The translations under genes and the position numbers were made by a program. Positions 46,891 to 59,600 of a stretch of 64,000 bases of DNA are shown here, in pieces. The notes under the pieces are model-generated. The model saw nothing but the letters and a program-made list of their open reading frames with translations, made no database searches and was not told the DNA's origin. The DNA is from Trametes villosa. Lineage: Eukaryota > Basidiomycota > Agaricomycetes > Polyporales > Polyporaceae. Position 1 is the first letter of the stretch. Every line of letters begins with the position of its first letter. The stretch is taken from assembly GCA_002964805.2 (NCBI GenBank), contig PUDQ02000081.1:62001-126000 (forward strand), written 5' to 3'.

Positions 46891-48553
46891 ATGTCTTCCG
46901 CGGGGCCCAGCAGGCCTCGCGTCGTAACCCTCACCGCCGACCAGCTCCTTGGCACGAGCCTCACCCCCGCTCGCCCCCACAGCAAGCACAAGAGCTCCAG
47001 CACTCCTCGTGTGCTCACAATTGAGGACCTCTTGGGCCCTGGGCTCACTGTCGCACGACCAGCCTCGAGACCCGCGCCGCGCCCAGCACCACGGCCGCCA
47101 CCGAGGCCCTCGTCCTCACGCAGCGCCGGATCGTCCAGCACTCGTTCGGCCCCCAATCCACGTCTTGTGCGGGTCACCGCGGACGAGGTGCTGAGGACGG
47201 GCATTCCGGTGCGCACGCTGCAGGCGGTGAAGGCGCGATCGCAAGTCCTCTCGGCGGAAGATCTCTTGGCAGCAACCAGTGCGCGCCCGTCTGCCGCAAG
47301 GGACGCGCAGGCTCGCGGCCGCGCAGCCACGGCCGGCTCAAGCAGTCAGTCTACTACTACTAGCGGTAGCAGCAGTCGCACGGGAACCGCTGCCAGTGCT
47401 AATGCTGGGCGCAGCGCTGGGAGCTCATCCACGGGGGCCTCTCACGGCACGCGCCCAGGAGGTCAGCGCGCAAACCGCGAGAACGAGGCATCGGGATCGT
47501 CGAGTCAGAGTCGCACCCGCAATGGTCAGCCGCGACGGAGCACCAGCTTGGGGTCGATGCGGACGCTGCCTATCTACACGCAGGAGCCAGGTGATTCTGA
47601 GACAGTAATCGACCGGTGAGCATTCGTCCCTCCGCACCCCCCCCCCTCCCATAGCGTGTTCCGCTAGCGCAGATGCTGATTATCGTATCCCCTACAGTGG
47701 CGCGACCGAGCTCGAGGATGACGACGAGATCCCGATAACGGTGATGTCTCCAGTCGAGGAGAACGAGCCGAACGGAGGCACCTCCGCAAGCGCCGGCCCG
47801 ACGTCCTCGCCAGATTCCCCCAGCCAGACGGAAGGAGCGACGTTCATTCGTCAACTCAGCCCTGTTGATGCAACGGTGCCGCGTGCTTCGTCTCTTCCGA
47901 ATGACCCGCCTTTACCACCGTGGACGTCTATCTACGCCGATGCCGCGCCTTCGTATGAGGCTGCGATGAGCACGCCCAACCTGCACGTTTATCGCGGGAG
48001 CCCGGAGAACGTCCCCCTTCCCACTTCGCCGCAGCTCAGCCCCGTGTCTCCCAGCGCACACGAAGCGGGTATCAGCCCCACGTCTCCGAGTCCTGCCTAT
48101 GTGCACACTGTGTCCGCGCTCGTCTCTTTGTCTCCCAGCTCTTCCGCTCGCGACAGCACTTCCCCGCCCACCGTACCCAGCCCCAGCTCGACCTCCCCTC
48201 GTCCTACCGTCCGGGTCGTCACTCCCCGGATGCCGGGCACGAGCATTTCGCCCGGCGCGCGGAGCCCAGCTAGCCCGTCGAGCTCGCCCGGGGAGCGGTC
48301 GGACGGCGCCGAAACGCCGCGGCGGCGGTTCGGGTTTATGTCCACGCTGTTCCACTCGCGCAGCTCGAGCCGCCTCCGGTCGCGCTCGCACTCGCACTCG
48401 TCGGCGCAGGCCCCGAGCACGAGCACGAGCCCGCGGCGGGTCGCGTCGCCGGAGCTGGTCGCGCCCGCGCCGACGCGGCCGTTCCACCGGTTCTCGCAGT
48501 CGGCGAGCGGGTCCATGCTGGACCTCACGTCGCGGTCGCGGGCGAATAACTGA
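46891..48553 (+). CDS. Low-complexity protein of unknown function, soluble paralog
   Basis: Two exons (46891-47615, 47698-48553) join to 526 residues. No known domain is recognised. The first 140 residues contain about four degenerate copies of a short motif: RVVTLTADQLLGTSLTPARP, then RVLTIEDLLGPGLTVARP, LVRVTADEVLRTGIPV and VLSAEDLLAATSARP. The rest is Ser/Pro/Thr-rich and disordered. Stretches LPIYTQEPGDSETVI, then DDDEIPITVMSP, RRRFGFMSTLFHSR and SASGSMLDLTSRSRANN match, in order, stretches of the downstream gene at 49251. The intron falls at the same codon and phase in both. Unlike that gene it has no signal peptide or membrane span. Tandem duplicates; the role is unknown. Confidence 0.75.
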
Positions 48554-49250
48554 GCAGGTCTCGCGGTCGTTGGCTCTCGTTCCCTGTTACCTCCCCGCTC
48601 CTCCTTTTACTCGTTTATAATCTAGCCGTTATATCTCTATGCACATCCACCATACCTCGGGCCACGAGCGCCTGTTATCTAGCATGCTTCATCGTTCATT
48701 TGTACTTACACACACCTCGCGCTGCTGGTCATGGTTTCTAGCACGGACAGTTCCCCTTCATTCTGTTGTAGCTATTAGGATCTTCCACCACGCCTTTTTG
48801 TTATGGCCCCCATAGAATTACTATTAGCACCCATTGCTACCGACTGCGCGCGCCTAACTGAATTCAGCTTTCCGCGGATCGTCGACCCCTTTCTTCAGCT
48901 GGGCTGTCCTCTGCCACAAGACCGCCTCGTTAATACCACCTTGTCGTGGCGCACAATACCGAGCGTCGGTAGCCCAAGCTAATGCACAGGATTCCGAAAC
49001 ATAAAGTGGATAGATGGCATGACGGAAATAGGATGTGTCAATTGGACAGGGTTCCTGAAATCACGGCGGCAACGGCCTCTCTCCCTCTCCTTCTTCCTCC
49101 ACCTTATCCTCCTCCTTCCCCCCTTTCCTCCTCCTCCCTTCTCGTGCTGTAACTTGTTTGTCTGTACTCTGTCCACGCCCTAGGTGTATTGAACACCCCT
49201 CCAACGTTCTCAACGGTCTAACGGCAGCACGATCTGGCGCTCTTGGCACC
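48554..49250. other. Spacer between the tandem paralogs
   Basis: About 700 bases: 3' UTR of the first gene and promoter of the second, with a ctcctt-rich pyrimidine tract at about 49080-49140 just before the leader. No gene was seen. Confidence 0.5.
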
Positions 49251-51739
49251 ATGTATCACCATACCTGTGCTCTCCTTGCGCTTCTGGCTGCTGCTTCGTC
49301 ACAACACGTCCATGCCGCACCAGCTGTATCTAATGTCTACCGGAGACAGCAACAGCAGGGCCAGGGATCATCTTCAATGGTCATAGGGCCACAAGTATGG
49401 GTGCGTACCACTCCCCTTCCCGGGCATCCTGGAACTTCAGGATATCGGAGAGGGCGCACGATCTTGCTCTGAGCTGGATAAGCTACGAATACCTCGTCTA
49501 TACGAAGGGATTTGTCGATACCGCTCGCTCGAGTTCTCGTCTCCTCCGGGAGTCCTGGAGTGCTGAGCTGCTTGCCGACCGTCAGAGCCCCGCACTGACG
49601 CCTGTCTCCGCGTAGATCCCGCTTGTCGTCATCGGCATCCTCTTCGTCGTCGGCGTGTCCGCCGCCTGCTTCTCCCGCCACTTCCGCAAGTGGGCGAACT
49701 GGGGCACCGGCGCCGCGCAGGCCGCCGGGGCCGCCGCCGGGACGACGCCCGCGAACGCGCGCGAGCTCACCGCGGACCAGCTCGCCGGCTCGAACGGCAC
49801 CGCCGCGAATGCGAACGGGGCGGCGAACCGCGCGAGGAGACCGAGGCGGACGCGGCGCACCCCGAGCCAGATCTCGACGCACTCGCTGCCAGCGTACAAC
49901 AAGGAGCCGGGCGAGCAGGAGATCGTGATCGTTCGGTGAGTGCGCTCGTTCGCAGCATCAGCATCGTATCATTCGGCGTCGGTGCGGTCATCATATCTCT
50001 GTCATCGCTCTCTTGCACTGCACCGACTCCCGCAGCCTGCTCTAATGTGGGCGGATGGCCGGGTGTCTTCTGCGTGCAGGCTATCCGCGAAGTGAATGCT
50101 TCCGGGTCGCAGACCGGAGAGGGAGCGCATCAGAATCATTCCGCCATTCCAGCTTCGAGAATCGGGCTCTTACTGACTAGTGGCTTACAGGGGTGCAGAA
50201 GACATGGAAGACATGCCCGTACCGATCACAGTGACTATGCCTGTGGTCGACGAGCACACCACCGAGACGCCCGAAGGATCGTTCGACCTCACCAGGCCGT
50301 CATCCGAGTACGTACCGATGCCAGAGTCCCCTAACGACGAGCCGCTGCTCCAAAATAGCGAGCACCACCTCAACGTCACGCCGGACAACTCTGCGACGCG
50401 CAGGAGCTTCGACAGCGCGATGAGCTCCGACGAGAACTCCTCCCAGGTGCACTACACGGATGATGCGCCACCGTACGAGGCTATCCCGCTGGACAGCGCG
50501 GCTGATTTCCAGGCGTCCCCTCCGTCTGCTGCGTCCAGCCCGGGCGCATCCGTCGGCCAAGGAGCGCAGCAACAGGCGCCCGCCGATCAGCAGCTTGGGG
50601 GTGGGTCGACGCGCCGGCGGTCGATGTTCATGTCGATCTTCAACCCGCGCAACTCGCGCATCGCGCCCTCCCCGGTGCCCGCGAACGCAAGCTCGCCCGA
50701 GCCGCGCGCCAGCACGCACACGCGCGAGGGGTCGGGGCCGTCGATCCTGTCCGTCGCACCGTCCGAGCGCGACGCGCGCCCGCGGAGCCGCATCCGGCAC
50801 CGGCCGTCGCACTCGGGGTCGGGCTCGATGCTGAGCCTGCTGTCGCGCACGCGGTCGAACAACAACCTCGCGGCGGACCGGCTGACGTCGCCGTCGATGA
50901 TCAGCCTGAACTCGATCTCGTCGCCGCTCTCGCACACGCTCGTCCGCACGGACTTCACGTACCCGAAGAGCGGGCCGACGCCGGAGCAGCTGAAGCTGAT
51001 CTCGAGCCGAGAGAGCTTCGCGCGGTTCGGCGTGCCATATGGCCGGGATGCGATCGCGTTCGCAGCGTCGACGTCGAGGGTCGAGCTCGAGCCGCCGCCT
51101 GGGTTCGAGGAGGTCGCGGGGTCGGGCGGGGCTGCGGAGTCTCCTTCCGCTGAGGGGAACGACAGCTCTAGCTCTAGCCTGCCGGCGCACAGTCCGGATG
51201 CGGAGGCTGAATCCAGTCCGTCGGACGGCGGCGCGCATTCAGCAACTATGGGGGATGCTTCACCGGCCCTGCCCGAAGTCGCGCATGCCCCAGCATCAAG
51301 CGCCGTCCAGGCGACCTCAGACTCCGTTCCCCCGGCGCACCCGACTGAGCCAACGGCAAATACAGAGCAGTCCGCGTCGTCGGCTCCCGTACCCCCAGCT
51401 TCCACACCTGCCATGTTGTCGCCTCCCCCGAGCGCAGCGGCAACTTCACCCGCCTCGTCCAATCCCCCTCCGTCCGCGTTCAATCGCGCTTTTCCCAACG
51501 GTTCGTTGCCCACCCGTGCCGCCTCGCGAGCGAGTTCATACATGACATTCGCTACCGCGGAGGAGTCCCTGCCCGCGTCAGAACCTCCCACACCCGGCGC
51601 GTCGCGCTACGACCTCGCGGACGACGCGTACGAGAGCGCGGCGGAGACGCCCGTGAATGGCTCCGCGCCGACCACACCACGACTCGAGCCACGACACCTG
51701 CACGAAAACACAGACACGACTATCACGCCCGAGCGATGA
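49251..51739 (+). CDS. Single-pass membrane protein of unknown function, paralog of the upstream gene
   Basis: Three exons (49251-49400, 49616-49935, 50191-51739) join to 672 residues. A signal peptide (CALLALLAAASSQHVHA) and a short Gln-rich lumenal or extracellular part with RRQQQQGQGSSS precede one membrane span (IPLVVIGILFVVGVSAACF) followed by the stop-transfer-like SRHFRKW. The long tail is cytosolic by this topology. It has one copy of the neighbour's repeat (ARELTADQLAG), LPAYNKEPGEQEIVIVR, PVPITVTMPVV, a PPYEAIPLD site reminiscent of PPxY-type motifs, RRRSMFMSIFNPR, GSGSMLSLLSRTRSNNN, then a block FAYPKSGPTPEQ-like (FTYPKSGPTPEQLKLISS) and a Ser/Pro-rich end. No known domain. Possibly a cell-surface or ER sensor-like protein, but that is speculation. 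Confidence 0.8.
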
Positions 51740-53002
51740 GCCTCTAGCCGGCTCGTCGCACACTATGCACCATTACCTCCCCCTCCCCCGCCTCGGTCGA
51801 TAGGACTGGCCGGGCCCCTCCACCTGGACTTTCCTTTTTATTCCTTTTGAGATCGGATACTATTCTCTTGTACGTCCCCGGCAGTGTCCCTCACGTCGCT
51901 TCTTTTACTCTGCTCCGATCTCGCTACCCCTGCCATGCGATGTGGATACGTCCCCTTCTTGACCTGCTCGTGGACCCGTCGAGCTCGCACGGTCACAGAA
52001 AGGGCACGTCCCACCGCCACCCCCGTCGCAGGCAGGGCTTTCCGTCGTATTAGCACCGTCGTCCGCTCCTCGCATCTGCACATTGTCATCTGTACCACCA
52101 CCATAGGCTCTATCTCCTGCGACACCCCCTGCATCTGCATCTCTACCTCTATCTCGGATCTCTGGCATTATCTATCGTGCTGCTGGTTAATAGACCCCCT
52201 CTACCCCTCCCCCTCCCGTTCCCCCTCACTACTGGATAGAGCTTATCCCTGCGTTTACTGTTATCGCGTCGATGCGGCCCCTGCTTGGCTACTGTTCACT
52301 ATACTATGTTTATGACTTTCAGGATGAGTTTCCCGCCCGACCGGTTGTCAGATGTGTGTATATGAACACATGCACACGCATGTCGTGCAGATGTTCATTT
52401 CCATTGGATCTCATGCACAGGACTCAATGGACCAGACTCGATCGACTGACCAGTTAGAGCGCTGCGCTGCCCGCAGTCGCTTGCGGAGTACTGCTACAGT
52501 TGGCCGAGGTGTCGTCCGATTTCATGGTGCACAGTATAGTCATTGGTTTACGGCTTGTATTCTTCGTCTGAATATACACTCGGTTTGGTGCATACTGATA
52601 TACTCACCGAAGTGTTCTGATACTAGACCATACTACGTACGGACGATGGCATCGGAATGTAAGTTTGATGACACCGCATCGGGGGATAGCGCTGGGTGTG
52701 CGGGGGACATACCTTGTTCCGCTACCGCCATCTTCCAGTTCCTAGACTCTTCGTCTGTGGTCTGTCCAGGCTCTATCTAAGCTCTTCTGGGGCCCAACCA
52801 TCATTCCTCGCATTTTCGGAGGCGCACGGGCGACATCCGCAAGTACGCTATAGATTAGGGCCCACCCACTCAAACTCGCATCCTTCGACTCTTTGAATCG
52901 GCTGGAACGTACGCGCGGTAACCTTGCGTGTTGCCCCTCAACGGCTCTTGCCGTCTGTGCCTTGAATCAACATCGACGTATCTGTTCTCTAGATATCCCC
53001 GT
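51740..53002. other. 1.26-kb intergenic region
   Basis: Follows the membrane-protein gene and precedes the HET gene. Frames of up to 143 codons (51884-52315) are Ser/Thr/Pro-rich with no features and probably lie in the 3' UTR. No RNA gene was seen. Confidence 0.5.
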
Positions 53003-55333
53003 ATGGACTACGGGGGCGCCATCTCTCAGCTGCTGCGTCGTCCCTGGGATCGCGCCCGCCAGCGCCATGGATCCCCCGCTATCAAGGCTAATCCCGCCAA
53101 AACCCTACCCTCGAAACCCTCGTCTCTCTGTCGGGGCTGTTGGGAGGGTCCCTTCGCCGCGCACCTCGGGCTCCTCGGCGAGCAAACATCGCAGCGCGAT
53201 GAGGGTCTGACAAAACAAGAAGCTGCGGAAGTCCTGGAGACCAGGAAGGAAGGCCTGGACGCCGGAGGGTATACTTACAAGATAAACCTCAAGAAGCTCG
53301 AGCGCCGCGCAGCCGCCGGCTGTGTATGGTGTCGATTTCTGTCCGGTGCAATACCCAATAACCCCGCCTCGGACGTTCTGTCTTCGTATCTTACGGGGTC
53401 GCGGGGCAAAAGTAGCGGCGTTACAATTGCAGTAGGCCGTTCAACGACCTCGGAAGTCATCGACGTCTACTACAGCACCCCAAGGAATGTCCAAGGGCTT
53501 TCAGTAGCTTGCGAAGCGTCCTTGCCGGCTTCCGCTGGATTTGTGTATACTGATGAGAGTGAGTGCGTTCAAGTGGCCCGTAGCGGTCTGTCCACATAAT
53601 CCGATCTGACACATTTTCTAACTGAAGATGACCCCGCTGCGCCGTACATCGTCGCGCGCCCTCCCGTCCTAGATGTGGGATCTTCACGCGCGATGTCTCT
53701 GGCCCAATCGTGCATCGCCGAGTGTACAGATCGACATGCGACCTGCAAAACAATCTCGGGCCCCGACGATTCTCCCCTCCCCACCCGGCTCATAGACTGC
53801 AGCCATCCCCACGCCCCCCGGCTAGTCTTCACCTACGGTCAACGCGGTAGATACCTTGCGCTCAGCTACGTCTGGGGCGAGGATCAGCCGCACAGCACTA
53901 CTTCATCAAACGTGTCGGCCTATATTGACGGGATCGACCCCACTCGTCTTCCCCAAACCATCCGAGACGCCATCCACGTCGCGCATTCCCTAGGGTTCCA
54001 GTTTCTTTGGGCGGATAGCCTGTGCATCATTCAGGACTCAGTTAAGGACCAAAGGCATGAGATCGGGCGCATGCATATCATATACCGTCGCGCATACCTA
54101 ACTATCATTGCGGCGAGCGCGGGGAAAGTCAACGAGGGCTTCCTGCAAGACCGATCGGCCGTACAACCAGACATCACCCTCCCTTTCATCTGTCCTCCCT
54201 CCCCTTCTTCATCCAACGCTGGCCACACGGCGGATCGTACGGTGAAATTGAATGTTGGACAGGTGTACGTCTCCCGGGAACAACTCGGCCACAGAACCCC
54301 GGAGCCCATTGACGCACGGGCTTGGTGCATGCAAGAGTACCTGATGTCCCCGCGCGCGCTCATCTTCACTTCCAAGACGCTCCAATTTCGGTGTCAAACC
54401 GCGACTCGGAACGTCGGCCGGTCGCTCTGCATCCCTCGCGACGAACGACGTCTTCCCGACGTGCTCTTTCTGCCTCACCCACCCGCTCTGCAGTATGGCT
54501 CGGCGCAGTGGACGGCCGTGCACGATGACTGGCTCCGCGTCGTGGAAGACTACAGCCAGCGCATGCTTAGCGACCAATCGGACAAGCTGGTCGCATGCGG
54601 CGCCATCGCGCGGGAATTCCATCGTCTCCTGGGCTCGGACTACCTAGCAGGCTTGTGGCGTGAAACCATCCTCGTCGACTTGCTGTGGCAGAAGGCAGAC
54701 AGTGACGGCCCCTACCTTGAGCGTCCATCGGAACTTCGCGCCCCGTCGTGGTCCTGGGCGTCTGTACAAGGGGGCGTTCGGATGGTCAAGTCGATGTGGC
54801 CCAGGGCTCACCCCACCGGGCCCAGTCGCCAGGGAGCGATCACGCGGCTCAAGCTGGCCCGCTGCGAGGTCACTCTTGAGGACGACGCGCTTCCCTTTGG
54901 AAGGGTGACAAGTGGATCGCTCCTCTTGCGCACAACGCTGTTACCGTGCATGTTGGACGGTGTCGGGCTTTATCCCCCGTTAACACCGCCGGGTCAGACC
55001 CAGCGTGGACTGCATTTGGAGGATGGCGTTGAAGTGGATCATGGCATGCCGCGTTTATACTTTGAAAGGCTCGGGTGGGCGTCGATGGACACGGCGGCTG
55101 ATTCGAAGATACAGAACATGCTGTGGGCCGTTCTGATCTCCTTGGACACTTCGGACCCGTTCAAGGCTCCAGAGGGTCTTCTTGTCGTTCCCTCAGATAC
55201 CGTTGATACGGGAAGCAGCTTAGAAGCTAACTCGCATATATCCAGGCGGGTCTATCGTAGGGTTGGCTACTTCCGTATGGAAAGGAGAGGCGTATTCGAC
55301 GATGCGCCGGCGGTAGACATCGAGCTCGTGTAA
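53003..55333 (+). CDS. HET-domain protein
   Basis: Member of the HET family; some members trigger cell death on fusion of incompatible hyphae, but most basidiomycete copies are uncharacterised. Exons 53003-53558 and 53628-55333 join to 753 residues. The N-terminal part has cysteine pairs (LCRGCWEGPF, GCVWCRFL) and the pre-HET segment DPAAPYIVARPPVLDVG. The HET core is GRYLALSYVWGEDQP, IDPTRLPQTIRDAIHVAHSL, FLWADSLCIIQDS, MHIIYRRAYLTIIAASA and GFLQDR, followed by RAWCMQEYLMSPRALIF. The C-terminal part includes LAGLWRETILVDLLWQ and RAPSWSWASVQGGV, both usual for the family. The stop at 55333 lies only a few bases from the inner border of the right repeat arm. No second domain is present. Confidence 0.9.
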
Positions 55334-55879
55334 AATATATGTCGTGAGTTCTGCTCTCTTGAGCCCGTTGCGAACTCCTAGGGATCTTCGTCCATCCTGT
55401 TCATCCCCTGCAATTTTCGGCATGCCCAACATCGGCAATGGCTCGCAGTTCCTCGGCGTCACATCATGCACATACTAGTAGGGCCTGTCGTGTTTGCGCC
55501 GCTTCGCGCAGCCCCGGCCATCCACTCCGACATTCAGGCAAGATCGTCCGGATACGTCTTTCGTTCATCGTCCATCCTGCATCCGGCGAGTACTTATTCT
55601 TAGTACGATTCAGGCGTAACTCGAGCGTTAACGATAATTTTCTCCCTTGAGAACACCCCTGGCAAGACGTCGCGCTCTCAAGTCTGCGCTGTCTTGCCAG
55701 TGGGGACGGCAGATGCCCCCCCCCCCTGGCGTTCTCGCACCGACCACGCCATTCACACAATACCGCCACCGCCGGTCGATACCGGCCCGTGGATGGTGGC
55801 CCGTGGTCGGTGCTCCTCATGCATCATACTGGTCTTTCTCCTGTCCTCTGTCACTGTAGTAGGACTTTCGGGGCCTGGC

Positions 55880-56460
55880 GGCGGACGCAACGCCGCTAGG
55901 ACCAAGATGAGGATGCGCCACAATATAGTCGTTTTGCACAGAGGCTTCGCAGCTTGCTTTTAGCACGCCGTGGCCCCGCTGCACACACAGGTATGCACTT
56001 GTGGATCATAGGCTTTACGGCAGGCATCGTCCGGACAAGCGGCTCATGAAGAGCGAGAGGCTCACTGGCAGCCGACTGAACCAGACGCACCATACTCTGC
56101 ACGCCGCCTCCGATGCCAACTGAGCGAAGATGAAGATTGATTCCACCTCGGAAGACAGGACAGCTACGTGCTAGGCGTTTCAAGTTTGGAAGGCGGCCGG
56201 GTCGCACCTACTGGTTCAACGCCGGCACTGAATGTGCCAGTGCGCCACATCGGGTCTCGGCGGTCGCAAGGGGCGGAAACAGTAGTTTGACAACGGAAGT
56301 AAAGTCTTGATAACAGAGCATGACGCGGGAATATTCTGAAGGTCATACTTCTGAACGCTTGAGGGGGCTTGTAGCTGGCAAAGGACCGTTGGTTGCTACT
56401 GAAGGAAGCGCCGATGAGGATGGTGGCGCAAGGCTGAGGACCGGGATAACGCACCAGCCA
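55880..56460 (-). pseudogene. Possible decayed gene in the inner right arm
   Basis: Minus-strand frames read HLRSVGIGGGVQSMVRLVQS with LHEPLVRTMPAVKPMIHK, and further upstream PCATILIGASFSSNQRSF, but no start, splice set or domain ties them together. The left-arm counterpart (about 38360-38990) is shifted in frame. I do not recognise a family; it may be chance coding-like sequence. Confidence 0.25.
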
Positions 56461-56699
56461 CGATGACTATAGCAATACCAATGCACACTAACGTCCTGTA
56501 TACAACGCCTCGTCTTCGTAAACGGCTATCGTCAAAAACGACCATACGCCACCATTCGGTGGTCGCCCGCACCGACCGGCTACCGAGCTGTTCAACATAA
56601 CTTCATAGCATCGGACATCATGATCGCGCACCTGTGTCGCGTCGATGCGTGCTGGGCCGCCAGGGGCAACTCCGCCATGGTGATTTCTGGTACGCTAGG

Positions 56700-59600
56700 C
56701 TCCTGGTGGTTCACCAGTACGACTGGGGCGGGGGAGGGCTCGGAACGCTCGAACCCGCGACAAACCCCCAACGTACGGGCGCCTGGGGTATCGAAGCCAA
56801 GCGTCACGGAGGGGCCGGCGAGGCCGTGCACTGCACCCGGGAATGTATGTGCCCTTGCCGGCGTGTGGGTATCCTAGGGTCTGCATTCCGCCTCTGACAA
56901 TTGGGCACCGCCCGCTCAACCGCAGAGACGGCGCCCGCCTACCTGAGGAGGCAGGCCCGAGGATCAGCCGCTCGTGCTGGAGAAATGGGGTTTCTTCTGG
57001 CACGAGGGGAGCCCAAGTACAGCGTGGGCAGGCGCAGCAATTTATCAGAGTGTTCGCTGGAAGAAAGGGTGCCTCAGGCAAGGAGCACGCGGCCGTGGCG
57101 AGAACAAGGGGAGAGCCGCGCGGAACGGGAAGGACCCTACACAGCGCCAAACATGCCCAAATACCTCGCCGCCGCTGAGCGCTGAGCGCTGATGGGCGCT
57201 CGCCGCACCTCAAACTCAGCCTCCATCATCGCCAGTCTTCACTCGAAACCACCAGCGCAGCCAGGCTGAGTCCACAAAAATTCAGCGGACCCCTACGCGT
57301 CCTCCTTTGCGGAGAGCGCTGTGGATGATATCATGCAGTGGATTCTCAGGGCATGTCGGGCCAGACCTCGGTGGCAATTAAACCGGCCGGCACCCCCGGC
57401 CCAGAAGACAACGCTCGACTCCGACGGGGTGCTTCTTCGTGATCTCCGTCGCACTTTACCCACAGGAAGCAGGGTGGGATACTCGGGTTTCTGATTATCT
57501 CCTAACCCATCGCGGGAGGAGGCGACCCCTCCTTTTGTTTCTGTTGCCTTCCAGGCCGCGGAGGGCAAGCCGGAAGCACGACACGCGCCCCCATCGATAC
57601 GCCCATTTGAAGCTCAGCCGTCGAAGCCAGGGACACGCTGCGTGGGGCGTCCGAATGCGGCGAAGCGTTTGTGAGGGTCCGTGCGGATGGGCGCGCTCGC
57701 CGTTCCGTCGAGGGCCGTGGCGAGCGCCCGCCCCGCCCAGAGATCTATAAGAAGGGCCCCGGTTTCCCTCTCCTCTCCTCAGAGCCTCCACGGCCTGCCC
57801 TCGCCAGCTCAAGTCCCTCCGAGGCAACCACAGCGCGCGCCTCTATAGCGGCGCGCGCAGTCCTCGTGAGGGCTTCGACGGTACGCGGCTCGTCTTCTGC
57901 TGTGCCCTATCGCTGAGCTCCTCTCTGTTGTTAGCAAACCCCAATGTCGCGCGATCGGGTTAGCATTCTCGTTGCTCCCTTTAGCTTGGCTGTTTAACGA
58001 CGTGATTTCACCAGTGTCACGCCCGCTAACGGCGGCCGACGGCGACGAGCCCACTTGGCGAAGTGGGCAGCATCCTCGGTGCTGCACGCAGTAAGCCTGT
58101 TCAGCTCCGTATTGAGGGCCATACAACTGATGATACTTCTAGCCTACTCCTCCGTCATGATCCCCGCTTGGGTCTGGGAGCCGCGCTTTACGGCGGCACC
58201 CAAGCCAGTGGGGCTATGTATACATCCACACAGCTATGACCGTATGTTTTCCCCTTCTATAGGTATATGTTTGCGGCGACGCGCTGTTGAACCAGCGCCG
58301 CGCCACCACCGCAATGAGCACCGGGTCCCACCCCGGGGCTCGCGGATGAGCCGACGTCCTCACGGACTGAGGCTCAGTCCTGCCGGGCCTCGGGCACACA
58401 CCTGGGGCCCCTCGTCGCGCAGGTGGGCGGACGTCCTCACGGACCGAAGCCACGCGGATGGTCTCTCCCTTCCAGGGGCGGCCCCGCGCTATGTCGGGCC
58501 CCGGGTACCACCCTGGGGCCCGTTTAACTGGCCAACGTCTTCACAGACCGACGCCAGGCGGGGCATCACTGCCCCGCTGTCGGTGCGCGCGACGCAGGGG
58601 CGTGCGCGCCGACTCCGCCAGTCCCGGTCTACACCGCAGGCTGTGCGACGCGAGCTGAGGCCCACACGGGCGGACGCTTGCGGGCGCTGAGCCGAGGTCC
58701 TCGCAGACCGACGCTCGCTGCCCTGGTCGGCGCAGCTGTGGACTATCGTCCCTCTGCGCCAACGGCCAGCACGATGCAGGCGGTCACTGGGTACACTACC
58801 GGTGCCTGCCTGGCGTCAAGGCCACGGTTCGCATGTCGCGGACCGAGGTAGCGGGGCTCCTCAGCCTCGCGGTAGTGCCGCCGCCGCATGTGGCTGTGAT
58901 CGATCTCCCTGAGGGCATCCCATTGCGTGGTGTCTTCATAGTCCTGGGCCGGCGGACCGGCGGCGCGCACTACCAGCCGCATCTTGACGCGGCACACCTG
59001 GTACGTAGTCCCGGGCCACTCACTTTATACCTGCGCTGACGCACTCTCTTCAGCACCGCGCCACCTCTGCATACGACGGCAGTCGTAGGGCTTGCGTAAC
59101 GCAACTACCCGCCGGGCCGGAACCTCAGAGCGTCAAGGGAACCACCAGCGCCAAGAAACCGCTGCGTAATGGCCATCGGCTCTGAGGGACGGCGCCCGGG
59201 GAACGCGCCAGCCCCGAACGGGGCTTCCCCGGGTAGGCCCGCCGGTACGTGGCATTCAGTCGACTCTCGCGTGGGGAACCTCCAAGACAGGTGCGGGTCG
59301 AGCAACATAATGGCTCCCCGTACCGCCACCTCACAGTCAAGAGGAGCACTGCACGATGACAGACCCGCTGTGAGGGACGGAGTGGTTTCCTCCCCAGGGA
59401 TAGCGCAGGCCTCTTCGTGGCCCCTGGGACTAGTACCCGCCGCCTTGCGGCGGGGAAGCCAACTGCGCTCGGCGACGGTCGCCGTCCCGCAGGTGAGTGC
59501 GCCTCGTTGATCCTCGTCCTTGCGGCGATTGTGCATGCTGACGCCCGCTCTCCGCCAGGGCAATGTTTTGAGCGCGTCTCTGTCGCAGTACCCTTGTACG

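Noticed and set aside
50300..51238. 312-codon minus-strand frame antisense to the membrane paralog
   Set aside because: Arg-rich complement of a Ser/Pro-rich coding sequence, without start context or features.
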